A DNA stretch of 34,304 nt from NCBI GenBank assembly GCA_025454755.1, contig JALONV010000028.1, positions 1 through 34,304 on the forward strand. Reading direction: 5' to 3'. The position numbers and the translations under genes were made by a program. The DNA is from Bacteroidales bacterium (GTDB taxonomy: Bacteria; Bacteroidota; Bacteroidia; Bacteroidales; VadinHA17). The notes under the pieces were generated by a model. That model searched no databases. It saw only the letters and a list, made by a program, of their open reading frames with translations, and was not told the DNA's origin. Shown here in pieces: positions 24,615-32,399 of this stretch. Positions within the stretch are counted from its first letter, which is position 1. The number at the start of each line of letters is the position of its first letter.

Positions 24615-24931
24615 ATGCATGAGTTAAGGATAGCAGAAGATCTTTCGGCAATCGTGCTTGAAGCAGCAGGAAACGCAAAGCTTGAAAAAGTTTCAAAAGT
24701 GAATATCATTTTCGGACAGATGATCCAGATAGTACCTGATATTTTTGAATTTGCGTTCAGAGAATGCGTACGCGAGACAATTGCCGAAAACGCAAAAATC
24801 AGTATGGAGATTATGCCGGTAAAGATGAAATGCAGGGGATGTGGAAATGATTTCAGCGTGAAGGAGGATCGTCTGATCTGGAAATAATTAATGGTAAAGA
24901 ATTGTTCATTAAAAGCATAGAAGGAGAATAG
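24615..24931 (+). pseudogene. hypA: Nickel metallochaperone HypA, frameshifted
   Basis: The open frame (24615-24887) encodes 90 residues. It begins MHEL, with nickel ligand H2, and reaches the first zinc pair C73/C76 (MKCRGCGNDFSVKE), then runs into DRLIWK and stops. Normal HypA is about 113-117 residues with a second CxxC. The missing end is still there in another frame: from 24866 to the TAG at 24929, the frame reads GSSDLEIINGKELFIKSIEGE in pieces, a typical HypA C-terminus. A short deletion of roughly 25 bp has therefore removed the second CPxC and changed frame. As read, the product lacks half of its zinc site. HypB starts 2 bp after the old stop. A sequencing or assembly error is possible. 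Confidence 0.8.
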
Positions 24932-24933
24932 AT

Positions 24934-25581
24934 ATGGAAATAAAAATTATGAAGAATATCCTCGACAGGAACCAGAACAAGGCAAATGAAGTCAGGAGCC
25001 TGCTTGCATCGCATAAAGTAGTTATGGTGAATATCATCAGTTCTCCGGGAGCCGGCAAGACGACATTGCTCGAACGGACGCTGGAAGAATTAAATTCAAA
25101 GTTCAGGATCGGGGTTATTGAGGGTGACATAACAACCGACAGGGATGCACGCCGGCTGCAGAAGTTCGATATTCCTATCGTGGTCATAAATACCGAAGGA
25201 GGCTGTCATCTCGATTCGCACAGCATATCAAAAGTACTTGGTTCATTTGACCTTAATAACCTTGATGTTCTTTTTGTTGAGAATGTAGGCAACCTTATCT
25301 GTCCTTCACAATTTGACCTTGGCGAAACATTCAAGCTGGCCGTAGTCAGCACGACCGAAGGCGACGATAAACCCGGAAAATACCCTATGCTTTTCAGGGA
25401 AGCCAGGGCTGTATTGCTGAATAAAACGGATCTGATCCCCTATACAAATTTCAATCTTGAAAATTTTAAAAATGATCTTGCAGGTATCAATGCCAGGGTC
25501 CCGATGTTTGAGATCTCATGCACAAGGGGCGATGGAATGAAGGAGTGGTTTGAATGGATCAGCAGTCAGGTCAGAACTTAA
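24934..25581 (+). CDS. hypB: Nickel-inserting GTPase HypB
   Basis: A 215-residue GTPase that hands nickel to the large subunit together with HypA. The P-loop is SSPGAGKTT (36-44), and the base-recognition motif is NKTD (163-166). The metal site at the dimer interface is kept: C91/H92 (GGCHLD) and C123 (NLICPSQ). The N-terminal CCGxxC and histidine-rich stretches of some HypB proteins are absent, which is common. An AGAAGGAGAATAG stretch just upstream supplies a Shine-Dalgarno sequence. The 3' end overlaps the convergent barrel-protein gene by 11 bp. Confidence 0.95.
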   Translation: MEIKIMKNILDRNQNKANEVRSLLASHKVVMVNIISSPGAGKTTLLERTLEELNSKFRIGVIEGDITTDRDARRLQKFDIPIVVINTEGGCHLDSHSISKVLGSFDLNNLDVLFVENVGNLICPSQFDLGETFKLAVVSTTEGDDKPGKYPMLFREARAVLLNKTDLIPYTNFNLENFKNDLAGINARVPMFEISCTRGDGMKEWFEWISSQVRT

Positions 25582-26287
25582 ATCCGCATGTAATGTCGAG
25601 ACGATTGAGATTGAGTTTATCGATATATATATCATCTACCCGGAAAATATGTACGGTTTTTATATGCGAATACCTGTATCCGAGCTGGATGTATGAATCG
25701 AATCTGCCGTATGGCCACGATATTCCCAGTCCGGTGCCAAAAGTTGATCCTGTCTTGTTATCTACTCCTGAATAATCACTTCCTTCATCTGCTTCCAGAT
25801 TGAACAGTGCACCTCCCTTTACATAACAGAAAGGTGACTGACGCTTCTTACTGAAGTTAACTTTATATTCTGCAAAGAGCGGCATCATTTTGTTTTCATA
25901 ACGTTCGTAGCCAATTCCCGCGCTTATTGAATGGATCCTGTTTATCGTATATGTCAGCATTGGGGTGAATGAGAAGAGAATAAAGGAAACATTTCCAGAT
26001 CCGAACAGCGTCCCGCTTTGTATAGTAAATCCAATGCCTTCCGGTCTCCAGTTTTCCAGGTCCTTCTTGATTTTATGTCCAAAAACGAATCTGTCAACTT
26101 CATTCACCGGGAATGTGAATATAAGACCGTCAGTTGTCCTGACAGAATAATGAGTTTGTGTTTTTTCCAGGATTTTGCCCCAGACCACACTGCTGTTTTT
26201 AAGGTAAAGAGTATCCGGAAGCTGTTGACTATTTAGAGTGAGTAAATTGAATATCAGTGCTATGATTGATAATATAATTCTTTTCAT
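25571..26287 (-). CDS. Exported beta-barrel-like protein, LKNGS family, copy A
   Basis: A 238-residue paralogue of the next three genes. It has a signal peptide of about 20 residues ending near LNSQQ. Next is a short strand-rich module with DTLYLKNSSVVWGKILEK...VRTTDGLIFTFPVNEVDRF (about 25-68), then a C-terminal domain of alternating strands ending in DITCGFKF. The final phenylalanine and the strand pattern suggest an outer-membrane beta-barrel. Function is unknown. It is 5 bp downstream of copy B, so the two are probably co-transcribed. No catalytic motif was seen. Confidence 0.75.
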   Translation of the reverse strand: MKRIILSIIALIFNLLTLNSQQLPDTLYLKNSSVVWGKILEKTQTHYSVRTTDGLIFTFPVNEVDRFVFGHKIKKDLENWRPEGIGFTIQSGTLFGSGNVSFILFSFTPMLTYTINRIHSISAGIGYERYENKMMPLFAEYKVNFSKKRQSPFCYVKGGALFNLEADEGSDYSGVDNKTGSTFGTGLGISWPYGRFDSYIQLGYRYSHIKTVHIFRVDDIYIDKLNLNRLDITCGFKF

Positions 26288-26292
26288 GCATT

Positions 26293-27210
26293 TCAGAATT
26301 TAAATCCCAGGGTGAGATCAATAATATTGTACTTATAGGCATAAACATGTCTTTTGTAGCCTGCGTTAAAGACTACATTTGCATAACTTGTATAGGCATA
26401 TCTATAGCCGGCCTGGATGTGAAATTCTCTCCTGCCAGCTGGTAATGAAAGTCCGAACCCGGAACCATATGACCAGCCGGATGTAAGGATCGGGTCAAAA
26501 TCCTGATTACCCTCTGCTCCATTCTGAGGATAAACTGAAATTAGTCCGCCTCCTCTTGCATAAAAGAAAGGTGTGGATCTTCTTTTGAAAAAATTGATCT
26601 TGTATTCCATAAACAGTGGTGCCATAAGTACATTGTAGAATTCCAGTCCCGTACCGACACTCAGTGAATGGATATTGAAAAATGTATATGTGATCATGGG
26701 AGTTATTGAAAACAAAATATGTGGATCATTATGCATTAAAATATTATCACAATATGATTTCTCCGAAAATGCAATCAGGACTCCGGCCTGCAGAGTAATA
26801 CCCAGACCTTCAGGCCCGGGTGGTTCAACTTGCTTTTCAACCTGATCAGGTGTAAAGATAAACCGGAATCCATCGGCAGTTTTTATAAGAAACCTTTCCT
26901 TAGACTTCTCAATGAGCTTTCCATATACTACACTGCCGTTTTTCAGGTACAGAATGTCAACAGACTTTTCCGGTTCATGTTTTCCAGGAAATGCTCTTGA
27001 GACGAATCTGTCAACCTCTTCGTTAGAGAATATGAACTGGCGCCCGTCAACTGTCTGGATATTGTATTGATTTTCAGTGTTTCCCTTAATTGTACCATAT
27101 ATAATACTGCCATTTTTAAGATATAGCGTATCAAGGGATTGTTGGCCGGGAACCTGGGATGAAATGAATATCAGTAATATGGTAACAATCAGGAAATTTT
27201 TCATAATCAT
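26293..27210 (-). CDS. Exported beta-barrel-like protein, LKNGS family, copy B with doubled N-terminal module
   Basis: A 305-residue paralogue with a signal peptide (MKNFLIVTILLIFISSQVPGQ; ATG at 27210 or 27204). It differs from its neighbours in having the short strand module twice: first DTLYLKNGSIIYGTIKGN...EEVDRF, then DILYLKNGSVVYGKLIEK...DQVEK. The barrel-like part follows and ends IIDLTLGFKF. The second module is closer to the module of copy C, so it may have come from a duplication or exchange between neighbours. Function is unknown. Confidence 0.75.
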   Translation of the reverse strand: MIMKNFLIVTILLIFISSQVPGQQSLDTLYLKNGSIIYGTIKGNTENQYNIQTVDGRQFIFSNEEVDRFVSRAFPGKHEPEKSVDILYLKNGSVVYGKLIEKSKERFLIKTADGFRFIFTPDQVEKQVEPPGPEGLGITLQAGVLIAFSEKSYCDNILMHNDPHILFSITPMITYTFFNIHSLSVGTGLEFYNVLMAPLFMEYKINFFKRRSTPFFYARGGGLISVYPQNGAEGNQDFDPILTSGWSYGSGFGLSLPAGRREFHIQAGYRYAYTSYANVVFNAGYKRHVYAYKYNIIDLTLGFKF

Positions 27211-27309
27211 TTAATTACTATTATGAAATTCCCATTATAAAATTACGACTAAACAATGAATTATAGCCTGATAATCAGAATTATTATTCGATGGGCTAAG
27301 GTTTTTCAT

Positions 27310-27326
27310 ACCCTCGCAGAGGGTCG
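27310..27326. repeat. Short hairpin with TCGCAGA loop
   Basis: ACCCTCGCAGAGGGT followed by CGAATT. It belongs to the same hairpin family as those at 28151-28324, with a loop variant TCGCAGA for TCGTAGA. It lies just downstream of the stop codon of the minus-strand gene at 27346, so it would be in the 3' part of that transcript. Confidence 0.7.
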
Positions 27327-27345
27327 AATTGAAGTCTATAAATGT

Positions 27346-28065
27346 TCAGAATTTAAAACCAAAAGTAATATCAAAACGGTTAACATGATATCTGTATGTG
27401 TATGTATCCGGCGAACCTCCCTGATAGCTTGTAATTTGTTTTGTGTATGCATGTCTGTACCCGAGCTGTACGTATGAATCATACTTCCCGAAGGGCCATG
27501 ATAACCCAAGTCCTGTACCGAATGTATGGCCGGGTAAGTAATCAATGTTGTAATAATCGTCTCCTTCGTCAGATTTATAATTAAAAAGGGCCCCTCCTTT
27601 AATGTAGTAGAATGGAGAGAGACGGTCCCTTGTGAAACTCAGCTTATATTCAGCAAACAGGGGCATCATTACTTCCTCATATAATTCGGCACCCGTTCCA
27701 ATGCTTATCGAATTTATTTCATTTATGGTATAAGTGATCATAGGAGTGAATGAGAAGAGCAGAAAAACGAGCTCCTCTCCCGATCCGATCAGCATCCCGC
27801 TTTGCATTGTGAATCCCAGACCATGAGGTCTTCCAACTGCCTTTTCTTCGCCATGAGCTAGAAAATATCTATCCACCTGATCCGGCGTAAAACTGAATCT
27901 GAATCCTTCGGCAGTTTTAATCAGAAAGACATCTTTGGATTTTTCTACAATTTTGCCATATGCCACACTGCCATTTTTCAGGTACAGGGTGTCAACTGGT
28001 TTTTGTCCATAGACCTGTAATGAGATGAAAATAAATGTTATGGCAACTACCAGGAAGTTTTTCAT
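27346..28065 (-). CDS. Exported beta-barrel-like protein, LKNGS family, copy C
   Basis: A 239-residue paralogue with a clear signal peptide (MKNFLVVAITFIFISLQVYGQ) that is very like the one in copy B. A single module DTLYLKNGSVAYGKIVEK...IKTAEGFRFSFTPDQVDRY is followed by the strand-rich C-terminal part, which ends FDITFGFKF. The segments HGLGFTMQSGMLIGSGEE and FSFTPMITYTI are shared with copies A and B. It is flanked on both sides by spacers containing the 17-bp hairpins. Function is unknown. Confidence 0.75.
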   Translation of the reverse strand: MKNFLVVAITFIFISLQVYGQKPVDTLYLKNGSVAYGKIVEKSKDVFLIKTAEGFRFSFTPDQVDRYFLAHGEEKAVGRPHGLGFTMQSGMLIGSGEELVFLLFSFTPMITYTINEINSISIGTGAELYEEVMMPLFAEYKLSFTRDRLSPFYYIKGGALFNYKSDEGDDYYNIDYLPGHTFGTGLGLSWPFGKYDSYVQLGYRHAYTKQITSYQGGSPDTYTYRYHVNRFDITFGFKF

Positions 28066-28150
28066 AACTGTTCATTTACTGTTAAGGAACTTTCAACATA
28101 AAATTACAACCTTTACTGTAAAATAGAACTAATCAAGTGAATTTTAATTT

Positions 28151-28324
28151 GATGGTCTACGACCATCCGGAACATTACTCCGGGCAAAATTGCTACAATA
28201 ATTTGATGGTCTACGACCATCGGCCGATGATTAGAAATTGCCAATTTAAGATCCTCGTAGAGGATCGAATTATTGTAGTAGATAGAGATATCTGATTACT
28301 CCTTCCAGACCCTCGTAGAGGGTC
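28151..28324. repeat. Cluster of four 17-bp hairpins with shared core and different stems
   Basis: Palindromes at 28151-28167 and 28205-28221 (both GATGGTCTACGACCATC), at 28250-28266 (GATCCTCGTAGAGGATC) and at 28308-28324 (GACCCTCGTAGAGGGTC). Read in the matching orientation, all share the core TCGTAGA flanked by five-base arms that differ but stay complementary, followed by GAAT or AAAT. A CATCGGCCGATG palindrome overlaps the second at 28219-28230. The 280-bp spacer between copies C and D holds nothing else that I can see. Confidence 0.85.
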
Positions 28325-28345
28325 GAATAAGAATTATTCAGAGGA

Positions 28346-29068
28346 TCAGAATTTGAATCCCCATTTCATCTCGAGGCGATAAAAATTGGCATGGTATGTA
28401 TATTTAACAGGGAATGTCGAATAATAAGTGTTTTCCTCGGTATGAACCAGGTATCCATACCTGTATCCGAATTTAATATAGGACTCAAAATCCTTTATTG
28501 GCCAGCGGAATCCTGTACCGCCGCCAATAGTCCAGCCTCCTTTATAGTCTTCATCCCCTTCGGTACCTCCCAGCGGAACAAGCGCGCCTCCTCTTACATA
28601 CATAAATGGTGATACATTCTTTTTAATGATCCTGAACCGGTACTCAAATGTAAGCGGAAGATAAAAAGCATCATATAATTCTGTGCCTGTCACAAAACCC
28701 AATGTATGACTGTTTGCGATCGTGTATGTCACCATCGGATTAAATGCGAAGAGCAGCGGGAAATTATAGTCTGATGAACCAACAAGCATGCCACTCTCTA
28801 TGCCAAAACCAAATCCATCAGGATCGCTTATCTTTATTTCTGTTGGTTCAGACTTTGCGGCAAGAGTGAATTTTTCAACTTCACCAGCAGAAAAATTGAA
28901 TAAGAATCCATCAACAGTCTTTATTTTATACATATTATCCTTCACCTCCATGATCTTTCCGAAAACAATGCTGCCATTTTTCAGGTAGAGTGCATCCTCT
29001 CCTTTCTGGGCATTTGTCTGTAATGAAATAAAGGTGAGTATTAAAAAAAGGAGCAGAGACTTTTTCAT
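28346..29068 (-). CDS. Exported beta-barrel-like protein, LKNGS family, copy D
   Basis: A 240-residue paralogue, the most divergent of the four. Signal peptide MKKSLLLFLILTFISLQTNAQ, module DALYLKNGSIVFGKIMEV...IKTVDGFLFNFSAGEVEKF, then a barrel-like region (ESGMLVGSSDYNFPLLFAFNPMVTYTI, in parts shared with the other copies) ending RLEMKWGFKF. It is the 5'-most gene of the minus-strand cluster and lies divergent from the LVIVD lipoprotein gene. Function is unknown. Confidence 0.75.
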   Translation of the reverse strand: MKKSLLLFLILTFISLQTNAQKGEDALYLKNGSIVFGKIMEVKDNMYKIKTVDGFLFNFSAGEVEKFTLAAKSEPTEIKISDPDGFGFGIESGMLVGSSDYNFPLLFAFNPMVTYTIANSHTLGFVTGTELYDAFYLPLTFEYRFRIIKKNVSPFMYVRGGALVPLGGTEGDEDYKGGWTIGGGTGFRWPIKDFESYIKFGYRYGYLVHTEENTYYSTFPVKYTYHANFYRLEMKWGFKF

Positions 29069-29078
29069 AAGAGCCTGG

Positions 29079-29107
29079 TTTGGTTCATGGGTTTAGCATG
29101 ATTTTTG
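29079..29107 (+). promoter_or_regulatory. Candidate promoter of the LVIVD lipoprotein gene
   Basis: TTTG at 29079-29082 and GATTTTTG at 29100-29107 are 17 bp apart, close to the Bacteroidetes TTTG/TAnnTTTG layout but with a shorter spacer and one or two mismatches. The start codon is 29 bp further on. A weak candidate only. Confidence 0.25.
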
Positions 29108-29135
29108 CTTAAATTTACATGATAAACCTGACATT

Positions 29136-30416
29136 ATGAAAACAAAAATCATTCCATATATAGTAATACTTTTTTCATTCACATTTCTTTTTACTTCGTG
29201 TAATGAAACAACCTATAAGATTTATACAGGGAATGCACCGGTTTTTATGACTTATAACGAACTGCGGGCGGCAGTTGCTACTGAGCAGGATGTGGAACTT
29301 GAAAATCCCGGCAAAATATATTTCAAGGATGATTTTATTTTCATTGTGGAAGAGAGAAAGGGAATACATGTCTTTGACAACAGTAATCCATCGTCTCCGG
29401 TCAAAAGAACATTTGTATCCATTCCGGGGGTTGTCGATATCTCCATTTCCGGCAATATACTTTATGCTGACAGTTACATAGATCTGGTTGTTCTTGACCT
29501 TCAGGATATCAATAATATCCATGAGGTCACCAGGGTTAAAGATATTCTTCCATATGCTGTTCCTCCTGCCGATAATGATTACCCGATGGCCTGGGTTGAT
29601 GAGAATAAAGGCGTTGTTACAGGCTGGGAAGTAAAAAAGATAAGGGAAGCATCTGAACACTATAATCCTATGTACCCAATCTATAAGCAGGAGGATTTTT
29701 ATGACCAGGTGAGTGCTTCCGGAGCTTCTTCAGGAGTGAGCGGCAGCGGAGTAGGAACAGGCGGATCAATGGCCAGGTTTGGTATAAAAGGGAACATCCT
29801 GTATATATTGGGTCAATATGAGATAAAGATTCTTGATATTACCAGTAAGACCAATCCACTGCTTAAGGGATCAACATATTCTGTTTGGGGTTCTGAAACA
29901 ATGTTCCTTACAGACAAATACATGTTCATCGGCACAACTACCGGTATGATAATCTTCGACCTTTCCATTCCGCTTTCTCCTCAGCAAAATAACTTTTTTA
30001 CCCATGCAAATAGCTGCGATCCGGTTATCGTCGATGATACTCTGGCATACATCACTCTCAGAACCGGAACAACTTGCGGAGGTTCTACAAATGTCCTTTC
30101 TGTTGTAAATATCAAGAATATCGACTCTCCAAAGCTCGTCATGACTTACTCGATGACAAATCCCCACGGCCTTGGGAAGGACGACGATCTCCTTTTTATC
30201 TGCGATGGGAGTGCCGGGCTGAAAATTTTTGATGCCGCCGATCCTAAAACGATAACCAGTCATCTGATCAAAGCATATTCCGATATCCATGCCTATGATG
30301 TTATTCCTTTTAACGGTATCCTTATCCTGATTGGGGATGACGGACTTTATCAGTATGATTATTCGGATATAATGAATATATCACTCCTGAGTTCGATTGT
30401 TATTCCAGGTAGATGA
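29136..30416 (+). CDS. LVIVD-repeat (beta-propeller-like) lipoprotein
   Basis: A 426-residue lipoprotein. The signal peptide ends in the lipobox FTSC (C22), so it should be anchored to a membrane and may be surface-exposed. The rest is built of repeated strands of the LVIVD type: KDDFIFIVEERKGIHVFDNSNP, SGNILYADSYIDLVVLDLQD, KGNILYILGQYEIKILDIT and DDLLFICDGSAGLKIFDAADP. This kind of repeat is thought to form a propeller. A low-complexity serine/glycine stretch (GASSGVSGSGVGTGG) lies near 195-210. No partner or ligand can be inferred. It is monocistronic and ends in a terminator region. Confidence 0.85.
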   Translation: MKTKIIPYIVILFSFTFLFTSCNETTYKIYTGNAPVFMTYNELRAAVATEQDVELENPGKIYFKDDFIFIVEERKGIHVFDNSNPSSPVKRTFVSIPGVVDISISGNILYADSYIDLVVLDLQDINNIHEVTRVKDILPYAVPPADNDYPMAWVDENKGVVTGWEVKKIREASEHYNPMYPIYKQEDFYDQVSASGASSGVSGSGVGTGGSMARFGIKGNILYILGQYEIKILDITSKTNPLLKGSTYSVWGSETMFLTDKYMFIGTTTGMIIFDLSIPLSPQQNNFFTHANSCDPVIVDDTLAYITLRTGTTCGGSTNVLSVVNIKNIDSPKLVMTYSMTNPHGLGKDDDLLFICDGSAGLKIFDAADPKTITSHLIKAYSDIHAYDVIPFNGILILIGDDGLYQYDYSDIMNISLLSSIVIPGR

Positions 30417-30436
30417 TTTCATTTCTTGTTTGTAAT

Positions 30437-30556
30437 GACCCCCATCCCCCCTAAAGGGGGGCTAAAATCCAATATACTTTTTTAATTGTGGGATGGTTTT
30501 ATGCCCCCTTCAGGGGGCAAGCCATCAGCTTGTATGCTGATGGCTTGGGGGTTTTT
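30437..30556 (+). terminator. Terminator region: three stacked hairpins and a T-tract
   Basis: Three GC-rich hairpins follow the lipoprotein gene: a CCCCCC-TAAA-GGGGGG stem near 30445-30461, GCCCCC-TTCA-GGGGGC at 30503-30518, and a perfect 11-bp stem AAGCCATCAGC / GCTGATGGCTT at 30519-30546 with loop TTGTAT. The last is followed by GGGGG and six T. The final hairpin is a strong intrinsic terminator. It isolates the lipoprotein gene from hydC. The rest of the 322-bp spacer is AT-rich. Confidence 0.8.
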
Positions 30557-30677
30557 TGCATTTGCAGAAAATTATATAACATTAGCGTCATCATATTTTT
30601 GTTTAGTTTCATTCTAAATTAGTAACCATGACTTTTGTAAGCTTTTTTTGAAAAGTATTGTTATTAAATTAACAGCG

Positions 30678-30704
30678 CCTTTAATAAAGGATTAATTGTA
30701 CAAT
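30678..30704. promoter_or_regulatory. Two small palindromes upstream of hydC
   Basis: CCTTTAATAAAGG (30678-30690) and ATTGTACAAT (30695-30704) are perfect palindromes about 35-60 bp before the hydC start codon. Either could be a regulator site. Neither matches the Rex core seen at 19191 and 19377. AT-rich DNA gives such palindromes by chance, so confidence is low. Confidence 0.3.
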
Positions 30705-30738
30705 AAACATTATTTAATTACCTAAAAATCAATAAGAA

Positions 30739-31206
30739 ATGTACCAAGTAGGAAATCTTGTCAAGGAATTATCCGACAAGCATGGCCGTGAAAAAGAGAG
30801 TCTTATGCCTATTCTCCAGGGAATAGTTGAAAGGCATAACTATCTAACAGATGAGGCTATGGTTGAAGTTGCAAAGGAACTGGATATTTCCGCAGCTGAA
30901 GTGTATGGAACAGCCTCTTTTTATACCTTTCTCGACACACAGGTCAGAGGCAAATATGTGATAAGAGTCTGTAAGACAATAACATGCTCAATGAAGGGGA
31001 AGGGCGAAATTATCCAGACCCTGGAAGACATGCTGAAAATAAAGGTTGGTGAAACAACCTCCGACAGAATGTTCAGCCTGATCGAAACCAACTGTATCGG
31101 ATGGTGCCATAAAGCCCCGGCAATTCTTATAAATGAAATGCCGTATACAGAGCTTTCGCCGGAGAAGGTTGTGGAAATAATCAAGGGTTACATGCAAAAA
31201 AAATAA
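30739..31206 (+). CDS. hydC: NADH-linked [FeFe]-hydrogenase subunit HydC (NuoE-like)
   Basis: A 155-residue thioredoxin-fold [2Fe-2S] protein. The four ligands are C78 and C83 (VCKTITCSMKG) and C119 and C123 (TNCIGWC), the NuoE/HydC pattern. The N-terminal helices (ERHNYLTDEAMVEVAKEL, AAEVYGTASFY) also match. It is the first gene of hydC-hydB-hydA and forms a complex with the flavin subunit HydB. A 12-bp gap separates it from hydB. Confidence 0.94.
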   Translation: MYQVGNLVKELSDKHGREKESLMPILQGIVERHNYLTDEAMVEVAKELDISAAEVYGTASFYTFLDTQVRGKYVIRVCKTITCSMKGKGEIIQTLEDMLKIKVGETTSDRMFSLIETNCIGWCHKAPAILINEMPYTELSPEKVVEIIKGYMQKK

Positions 31207-31218
31207 TTTCTCAACGAC

Positions 31219-32379
31219 ATGGAAAATAAAGGACTAAATAAGGTAGATCTTATATTCGAGAAGGTAGATCCAAAAGAAGTTCTGACCAAAGCTTACAAAA
31301 TGAGCAGAGAGCAGATAATTCAGGATATCCTTGACTCAGGGCTCAAAGGACGCGGAGGCGCTGGATTCCCTACCGGATTAAAGTGGAAATATACCGCTGC
31401 CGAGAAAGAACCGGAAAAATATATCGTATGCAATGCCGATGAAGGCGAACCCGGAACTTTCAAAGACAGGGAAATACTCGACAGGGCAGCCTACAAGGTA
31501 TACGGAGGAATGGCAATTGCCGGAAAAGCAATCGGGGCTGGCAAGGGCGTAGTATATCTGCGTGGCGAATACAGGTTCCTTCTTCCTCAATTGATGATAG
31601 AGCTTGAGAAATTCCATAAAATGATCAAAGAGATCGGATATGATTTCAAAATCAACTATTGCCTGGGCAGCGGAGCATATATCTGCGGCGAAGAGAGCGC
31701 TCTCTTTGAGTCAGTGGAAGGTGGCCGTGGTGAACCACGTAATAAGCCGCCTTACCCGACAACATCAGGAATTTTTGGAAAACCCACTTCAATTAATAAC
31801 GTCGAAACTCTGGTTACGGCAATGATGATCATCAAGCACGGACCTGCCTCTTACAGCCAGCTTGGTACAAAAGATTCAAGAGGATCAAAAGTATTCTCCA
31901 TATCAGGCGATACACCCACTCCCGGGATCTTTGAACTGGAGCTTGGTATGTCGGTGCTTGAATTTGTAAAGGAATTTGGCGATGGCGACACAAAAGCCGT
32001 TCAGGTTGGAGGCGCTTCAGGATTTTGCGTTCCAAGGAAAAAATTCGCAAGTACTGTCATAGGCTTTGAAGGCGTTCCTACAGGCGGATCAATGAAGCTC
32101 TTTAACAGCTCAAGATCAATGTATAATGTTCTCCATAACTACCTGGATTTCTTTGCTGAAGAATCATGCGGGCAATGCACTCCCTGCAGGGTTGGTTGCC
32201 AGCAGCTTTTAAAAGGCGTTGAAAAAGTCAAGAAAGGTGAAGTCAAGTCCACATACCTGAATGAGCTTCTGAAGCTTGCCGACACAATGAAAGTTGCAGC
32301 AAAATGCGGCCTTGGACAATCGGTGGGCAATGCCTTCAGAACTATTGTTGAGAACTTCAGGGAAGAGATCATTTACTAA
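31219..32379 (+). CDS. hydB: NADH-linked [FeFe]-hydrogenase flavin subunit HydB, compact form
   Basis: A 386-residue NuoF-like subunit that binds FMN and NAD(H). The glycine-rich FMN/NAD region is GLKGRGGAGFPTGLKW (41-56), followed by CNADEGEPGTFKDRE (71-85) and GAYICGEESALFESVEG (152-168). The [4Fe-4S] ligands are C317, C320, C323 and C363. Bifurcating HydB proteins such as that of Thermotoga are roughly 600 residues, with an N-terminal [2Fe-2S] thioredoxin-like domain and a C-terminal two-cluster ferredoxin domain. Both are absent here, and the frame is complete at both ends. It may therefore work as an NADH-linked enzyme without ferredoxin (inference). Confidence 0.92.
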   Translation: MENKGLNKVDLIFEKVDPKEVLTKAYKMSREQIIQDILDSGLKGRGGAGFPTGLKWKYTAAEKEPEKYIVCNADEGEPGTFKDREILDRAAYKVYGGMAIAGKAIGAGKGVVYLRGEYRFLLPQLMIELEKFHKMIKEIGYDFKINYCLGSGAYICGEESALFESVEGGRGEPRNKPPYPTTSGIFGKPTSINNVETLVTAMMIIKHGPASYSQLGTKDSRGSKVFSISGDTPTPGIFELELGMSVLEFVKEFGDGDTKAVQVGGASGFCVPRKKFASTVIGFEGVPTGGSMKLFNSSRSMYNVLHNYLDFFAEESCGQCTPCRVGCQQLLKGVEKVKKGEVKSTYLNELLKLADTMKVAAKCGLGQSVGNAFRTIVENFREEIIY

Positions 32380-32399
32380 CTCATAAAAATTCCGAAATA

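Noticed and set aside
27256-27477. Plus-strand open frame of 73 codons in the spacer between copies B and C
   Set aside because: It overlaps the 3' end of copy C and includes a hairpin repeat. There is no family resemblance.
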